A DNA stretch of 64,000 bases from Bartonella taylorii 8TBB (GTDB lineage: Bacteria > Pseudomonadota > Alphaproteobacteria > Rhizobiales > Rhizobiaceae), in the NCBI RefSeq assembly GCF_902825155.1, contig NZ_CADEAG010000007.1, positions 44,988-108,987 of the forward strand, in the 5' to 3' direction. The translations under genes were made by a program, and so were the position numbers. This document shows positions 61,097 to 64,000 of the stretch, piece by piece (the first letter of the stretch is position 1; each line of letters starts with the position of its first letter). The notes beneath the pieces were generated by a model. That model worked only from the letters and a program-made list of their open reading frames with translations. It ran no database searches and had not been told where the DNA came from.

Positions 61097-61137
61097 TCGC
61101 TCGTACTGCTTGAAAAGCACATCGAGCGATGCTTTTC
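61097..61137 (-). promoter_or_regulatory. Overlapping inverted repeats upstream of nuoA
   Basis: TCGCTCG (61097-61103) pairs with CGAGCGA (61123-61129). GAAAAGCA (61112-61119) pairs with TGCTTTTC (61130-61137). The two stems interleave, so in RNA they could form alternatives or a pseudoknot. They lie 94-134 bases before the nuoA start. Regulatory meaning is not established. Confidence 0.3.
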
Positions 61138-61316
61138 TTATCGGCATAGGTAACGCAGAGCAAACAAAGACGCAAGCCCTATTCTTATAAACCACCTAAA
61201 AAGGAGGAAAAGCCACATTCTAAGAAACACACTAAAGTCTGTACTCTCATGGCTATATGCCTCGCACATACGATATATATGCTTAAAAACAGAAATTTCA
61301 TAAAGGTATCAGAAAA

Positions 61317-61393
61317 TGGCGCGAGTGACGGGGCTCGAACCCGCGACCTCCGGCGTGACAGGCCAGCACTCTAACCAACTGAGCTACACCCGC
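61317..61393 (-). tRNA. tRNA-Asp (GUC)
   Basis: 77 bases with the CCA encoded. On the minus strand the acceptor GCGGGTG pairs with CACTCGC, the anticodon loop is CTGTCAC (anticodon GTC), and the T arm is GCGGGTTCGAGCCCCGT-like. The cloverleaf is complete. Confidence 0.97.
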
Positions 61394-61567
61394 GCATTTT
61401 TTCAAACCAATTTATTATTGGTATAAGCCGTCGTGTAAGGTGTTCATTCATTTATGTCAAGCAGACTTATACATTTTTTCAAAAAAATCATCAAACACTA
61501 TCTTTATTCTTGCGTTTGTAAAAATTTTTCCTTAAAGAGTGCCTACTCAATTGCTGATCATTGCATC

Positions 61568-61643
61568 GGGCGATTAGCTCAGCTGGTAGAGCGCCTCGTT
61601 TACACCGAGGATGTCGGGAGTTCGAGTCTCTCATCGCCCACCA
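61568..61643 (+). tRNA. tRNA-Val (UAC)
   Basis: 76 bases with CCA encoded. Acceptor GGGCGAT/ATCGCCC, D arm AGCTCAGCTGGTAGAGC, anticodon stem CCTCG/CGAGG around a loop with TAC, T arm GGGAGTTCGAGTCTCTC. Complete cloverleaf. Confidence 0.97.
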
Positions 61644-61863
61644 TTTAGCTTTGCCTCCTTTATAGTATTTACCTTTGCTTTTTTAAGATTAAGGGCTAAT
61701 GTTGAGGTTAAAGAATAAGATATTACAACTTTCCTGCGAATCGAATTCCTCCTGAATCTTGAATCGTTATAATTAAGAATGAGATGTTTCTTCATGGTTT
61801 TAAAGGAAAATAGTTCATTTGAAGCTATTATATAGCCATCTTATAGAAAAGGAGGAAACTATT

Positions 61864-61914
61864 TTGGAAAAAGAATTGAGTTTGCCCAAGAATTACTATT
61901 GCTTCAGTGAGTAA
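61864..61914 (+). CDS. Possible 16-residue leader peptide or remnant
   Basis: TTG at 61864 follows GGAGG (61851-61855, part of AAAAGGAGG) at an ideal 8-base spacing. The frame encodes MEKELSLPKNYYCFSE and stops at TAA 61912-61914. A hairpin begins at the stop codon. The strong ribosome site is unusual for random AT-rich sequence. It may be a leader peptide, a microprotein or the last trace of a longer gene; I do not recognise it. Confidence 0.25.
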   Translation: MEKELSLPKNYYCFSE

Positions 61915-61950
61915 TGGGATGTAAAATCCCATTAAATATTTTGTTTCTTT
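61913..61950 (+). terminator. Weak terminator-like hairpin
   Basis: AATGGGAT (61913-61920), a 5-base loop, then ATCCCATT (61926-61933). It is followed by an imperfect T-rich stretch (AAATATTTTGTTTCTTTC). It overlaps the stop codon of the 16-codon ORF. Confidence 0.4.
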
Positions 61951-62110
61951 CTGAAAAAGCTGTTCGCACTATAATGTGATTATTGATATGAAAAAATCTT
62001 CAAAAGAACTTATTTCGATTGAGATATAAGTGGTTCTATTAAAAGCGTTCAGAAATCTATTTAAATGATTGACCTTTTGCAAGAACTTTGTAAAAAGGCA
62101 TACTTAGTTT

Positions 62111-62200
62111 GGAGGGGTGGCCGAGCGGTTTAAGGCACCGGTCTTGAAAACCGGCGTGCAGGAGACTGTACCGTGGGTTCGAATCCCACCCCCTCCGCCA
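62111..62200 (+). tRNA. tRNA-Ser (UGA)
   Basis: 90 bases with CCA encoded, including the long variable arm of class II tRNAs. Acceptor GGAGGGG/CCCCTCC, anticodon stem CCGGT/ACCGG with loop CTTGAAA (anticodon TGA), T arm GTGGGTTCGAATCCCAC. The prophage starts within 200 bases of its 3' end, so this tRNA is a plausible attachment site. Confidence 0.97.
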
Positions 62201-62216
62201 CAGCACTTTTGTCGTG

Positions 62217-62258
62217 TGTAGCTTGCCAGCTGTAGCTTGTCGGCTGTAGCTTGCCAGC
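62217..62258. repeat. Three tandem 14-base repeats beside tRNA-Ser
   Basis: TGTAGCTTGCCAGC (62217-62230), TGTAGCTTGTCGGC (62231-62244) and TGTAGCTTGCCAGC (62245-62258) are directly adjacent; the middle copy differs at two positions. They begin 16 bases after the tRNA-Ser 3' end. GGTTTTGTA occurs twice just after them. The array is too short and unspaced to be CRISPR. Confidence 0.85.
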
Positions 62259-62395
62259 AGGTTTTGTATATTTTGACACTAGGTTTTGTACCAATTTATT
62301 TTTTTTCACAGGATTTTTAAGGGGTTCTCAAAGGGTCTTCAAAGACCTTTCAAAGGGTATTTAAAGCCTCTTTTATGATCTGTTCCTAACAGCCT

Positions 62396-63394
62396 CTATT
62401 CTTCGCTGTTTTCTTTTCCCTTGTCTGGTGCTTCTAGTGTAATTTCTGTGGTGTATCCGCTTTGCTTCTCATAGCAGTGGGTGACAGTGGAAGCTTTCCA
62501 TGGACCATTGATTTGCCCACGAAACCCTTGCAATAAAAGAGGTTGGTCGGCCATGATTTCTGGTCGCCCCGCAAGGGTCAAAGAACCACTGCCCACAGCA
62601 CGGCAAAGTCGGTCTGATTCTGAGGCAGCAGCAGCTTGTGCTTCTTCTTTACAAGTGTAACAACCACGCAGACGCCGCACGGGACCGCTAACCCCTGTCT
62701 GATGCTTAACTTGGCATTGCTGCCCTTTTGAGCGATCAAAATAAGCAGCTTCAATGGTGCCATATTGCGTACGTGGCTCTAACGTGAACTCCCAGCTGGA
62801 GCAGTCATGTTTATGAATGTCGAGGGCTGGTAAATTGTCTCCACTTAAAAATAAAAATTTATTGTCTTTGATTAAAAAACGTGCCCGCATGCGGTCAGCA
62901 AGGCGGGTTAAAAAATCAACAGCTGATTGATCTGTACGAATCACATAAGGCAAAGTCTGTTTGCTAAACTGGGGACTGACCTTTGCTTGATAGCCATGGC
63001 GTTTGGCTAAGGTTTCAACAATCTCCCCAACAGTTTTGTGATCAAAATGCTCACTCGCCTGTTCTTTGAGTTCTTTACGCATCGAGGCACTTTTGCCGCA
63101 AAGCCGCAAGATCTCTCCATCACTGCTCCCTGAACTTACAACCGACTCCACAACAAAACGCCCCATAAAAGCACTGATGCTGTTCTCATAGCCAAAGATC
63201 ACCTGCAGCGCGTTGCCCGTTTGCGGAACCTCTAAGTCATTGCCACCATCATCAAATTCTGCTTCAAATGTATCGGCTTCATTACCGGCATGATCGGTGA
63301 TGGTTGCGGTTAAAAGACGCTGGTAAAAAACCTCATGAACAGGTTTGTCTCCCACCTTGACCACAATAAAAGGGTATGTGCGCATTAATCCCAT
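62396..63394 (-). CDS. Phage late control / tail protein gpD (P2-like)
   Basis: 332 residues. In P2-like phages gpD is the tail hub-like protein, related to gp27/VgrG, linking the baseplate and tube. The N-terminal barrel includes ITDHAGNEADTFEAEFDDGG (about 32-51) and LQVIFGYENSISAFMGRFVVE; the middle has GKSASMRKELKEQASEHFDHKTVGEIVETLAKRHGYQAKV and DQSAVDFLTRLADRMRARFLIKDNKFLFL; the later part has GYTTEITLEAPDKG. It is the last gene of the tail operon. An internal Met at 63385 overlapping the gpX stop (TAATG) is an equally plausible start. Confidence 0.9.
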   Translation of the reverse strand: MGLMRTYPFIVVKVGDKPVHEVFYQRLLTATITDHAGNEADTFEAEFDDGGNDLEVPQTGNALQVIFGYENSISAFMGRFVVESVVSSGSSDGEILRLCGKSASMRKELKEQASEHFDHKTVGEIVETLAKRHGYQAKVSPQFSKQTLPYVIRTDQSAVDFLTRLADRMRARFLIKDNKFLFLSGDNLPALDIHKHDCSSWEFTLEPRTQYGTIEAAYFDRSKGQQCQVKHQTGVSGPVRRLRGCYTCKEEAQAAAASESDRLCRAVGSGSLTLAGRPEIMADQPLLLQGFRGQINGPWKASTVTHCYEKQSGYTTEITLEAPDKGKENSEE

Positions 63395-63639
63395 AGCCGC
63401 TTCACCATGCTTTGGGGATTAGACAACACAAATTCAGGCAGAGTAACCTTTAAACCTCGTGGTAAAAATACACCATATTTAGCAATCTCTGGATTGGCTT
63501 CCAAGGTGGCTTCTAAATAGCCTTTTAGTGCCCCAACTTGAGAACGGTCTCCTAACACAGCCATGGCATGGTGAAAGCAGATGAGATCGAGACTCATATC
63601 CTCTAACTCTACAACAACATGCTTTGCTGGTATCTTCAT
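63385..63639 (-). CDS. Phage tail protein gpX-like
   Basis: 84 residues. Small tail proteins at this position in P2-like operons are gpX, which carries a LysM-like fold. The C-terminal AKYGVFLPRGLKVTLPEFVLSN (about 53-74) is the recognisable part. It overlaps gpD by 10 bases and the upstream gpU-like gene by 4 (ATGA), consistent with translational coupling. Confidence 0.82.
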   Translation of the reverse strand: MKIPAKHVVVELEDMSLDLICFHHAMAVLGDRSQVGALKGYLEATLEANPEIAKYGVFLPRGLKVTLPEFVLSNPQSMVKRLWD

Positions 63640-64000
63640 TGTGTATATCCTTGGGGTTTTCCCCCACCAAAAAAGGGCAAAAGACTAATGGAATAACGAA
63701 TGCGCTGGGATTGACCAGAGCGGCTGATATAGTCGTGGTCTTTACTGACACTGGTGATCACCACGGGTCCATGGAGAAGGACACTATAGGTGGTATCATT
63801 GATCCAACGAAGCATCTGGACAGGTTTGGCTCTGCGAATGGTTCTGGTGATGGCGTCAATGGCTACCCGATCACCAAATTCTTCTGGAAACAACACACCA
63901 TGAATGGTTTTTGCATCATTGCCATAACCGGTAAATTGCAAACTGGGGGACCTTCCAAAACGCTCCATACAAACCCATGAGGCAGAAAACTCTTCTTCAA
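63636..64000 (-). CDS. Phage tail protein gpU-like, 5' end beyond the window
   Basis: At least 121 residues, with the start outside the right edge; the frame is open through 64000 and codes SASWVC before the internal Met at 63968. gpU is a tail completion protein of P2-like phages. GRSPSLQFTGYGNDAKTIHGVLFPEEFGDR (residues 5-34 from that Met) matches the family's PRxGRxPAxQ...L.GVLYPE pattern. The order U-X-D is the P2 arrangement. The reading frame has no disruptions, so the tail operon may be intact. Confidence 0.85.
   Translation of the reverse strand, partial: EEEFSASWVCMERFGRSPSLQFTGYGNDAKTIHGVLFPEEFGDRVAIDAITRTIRRAKPVQMLRWINDTTYSVLLHGPVVITSVSKDHDYISRSGQSQRIRYSISLLPFFGGGKPQGYTQ

Larger units (their letters stand above)
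61644..62110. other. Spacer between tRNA-Val and tRNA-Ser
   Basis: About 470 bases. No full-length gene. It holds a 16-codon ORF with a strong ribosome site (61864-61914) and a hairpin right after it. The rest is AT-rich without recognised fragments. Confidence 0.6.

Noticed and set aside
62217..62258. Tandem repeats as a CRISPR array
   Set aside because: Copies are 14 bases and directly adjacent with no spacers, and no cas gene is in the window.

Overview
The window is AT-rich chromosomal DNA from an alphaproteobacterium of the Hyphomicrobiales. It is very probably a Bartonella. The reasons are the rhizobial-type gene neighbourhoods (dac-tmk-holB-metG-tatD-MBL; cysteine desulfurase-sufB-C-D-S; nuoA-N followed by birA and rnj; proS-lolC-lolD), a phosphatidylcholine synthase, an IalB-family invasion protein, strong gene decay in long AT-rich gaps, and a P2-like prophage edge. 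The genus is an inference from protein sequence and gene order; no rRNA gene is present.

Layout. 1-606 holds a frameshifted remnant of a phage terminase large subunit. 1012-8752 (+) carries cell-wall genes (rlpA, a DD-carboxypeptidase homologue with altered active-site motifs), then tmk-holB-metG-tatD-MBL hydrolase and a small lipoprotein. 9216-11505 (-) has a DUF6163-like membrane protein, an enoyl-CoA hydratase/HIBYL-CoA hydrolase and pcs. 11689-15165 (+) has a UbiH-type hydroxylase, an AT-rich island with two small unrecognised genes, and sodC. 15287-21851 (-) is the Fe-S assembly cluster (cysteine desulfurase, sufB, C, D, S and a DUF59 protein) with a candidate Irr-type iron box before sufB. 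22012-24912 (+) has an alpha/beta hydrolase, tyrS and bcp. 25043-30208 (-) has prfB with its +1 frameshift, PBP1a and an amidase. 30811-33426 (+) is RNase E behind a long leader with an 18-base palindrome. 33520-34131 (-) is the IalB-type protein. 34490-36250 is a graveyard of decayed genes (a solute-binding protein and an unrecognised small secreted protein).

35.8-61.0 kb lies entirely on the minus strand: mfd, sdhE, lolD, lolC, proS, rnj, birA and the complete 14-gene complex I operon nuoA to nuoN in order. tRNA-Asp(GUC), tRNA-Val(UAC) and tRNA-Ser(UGA) follow. Immediately beyond tRNA-Ser are three tandem 14-base repeats and the end of a P2-like prophage (tail genes D, X and a truncated U), which runs off the right edge.

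Functionally the window is mostly housekeeping: aerobic respiration with Fe-S supply for complex I, envelope synthesis, translation, RNA decay (RNase E and RNase J both present) and transcription-coupled repair. I see no CRISPR array, intact insertion sequence, secretion system or obvious defence system. The least explained parts are the small two-gene island at 13.5-14.2 kb, the altered DD-peptidase, the rne leader, the 16-codon ORF between tRNAs, and the tRNA-Ser/prophage junction.
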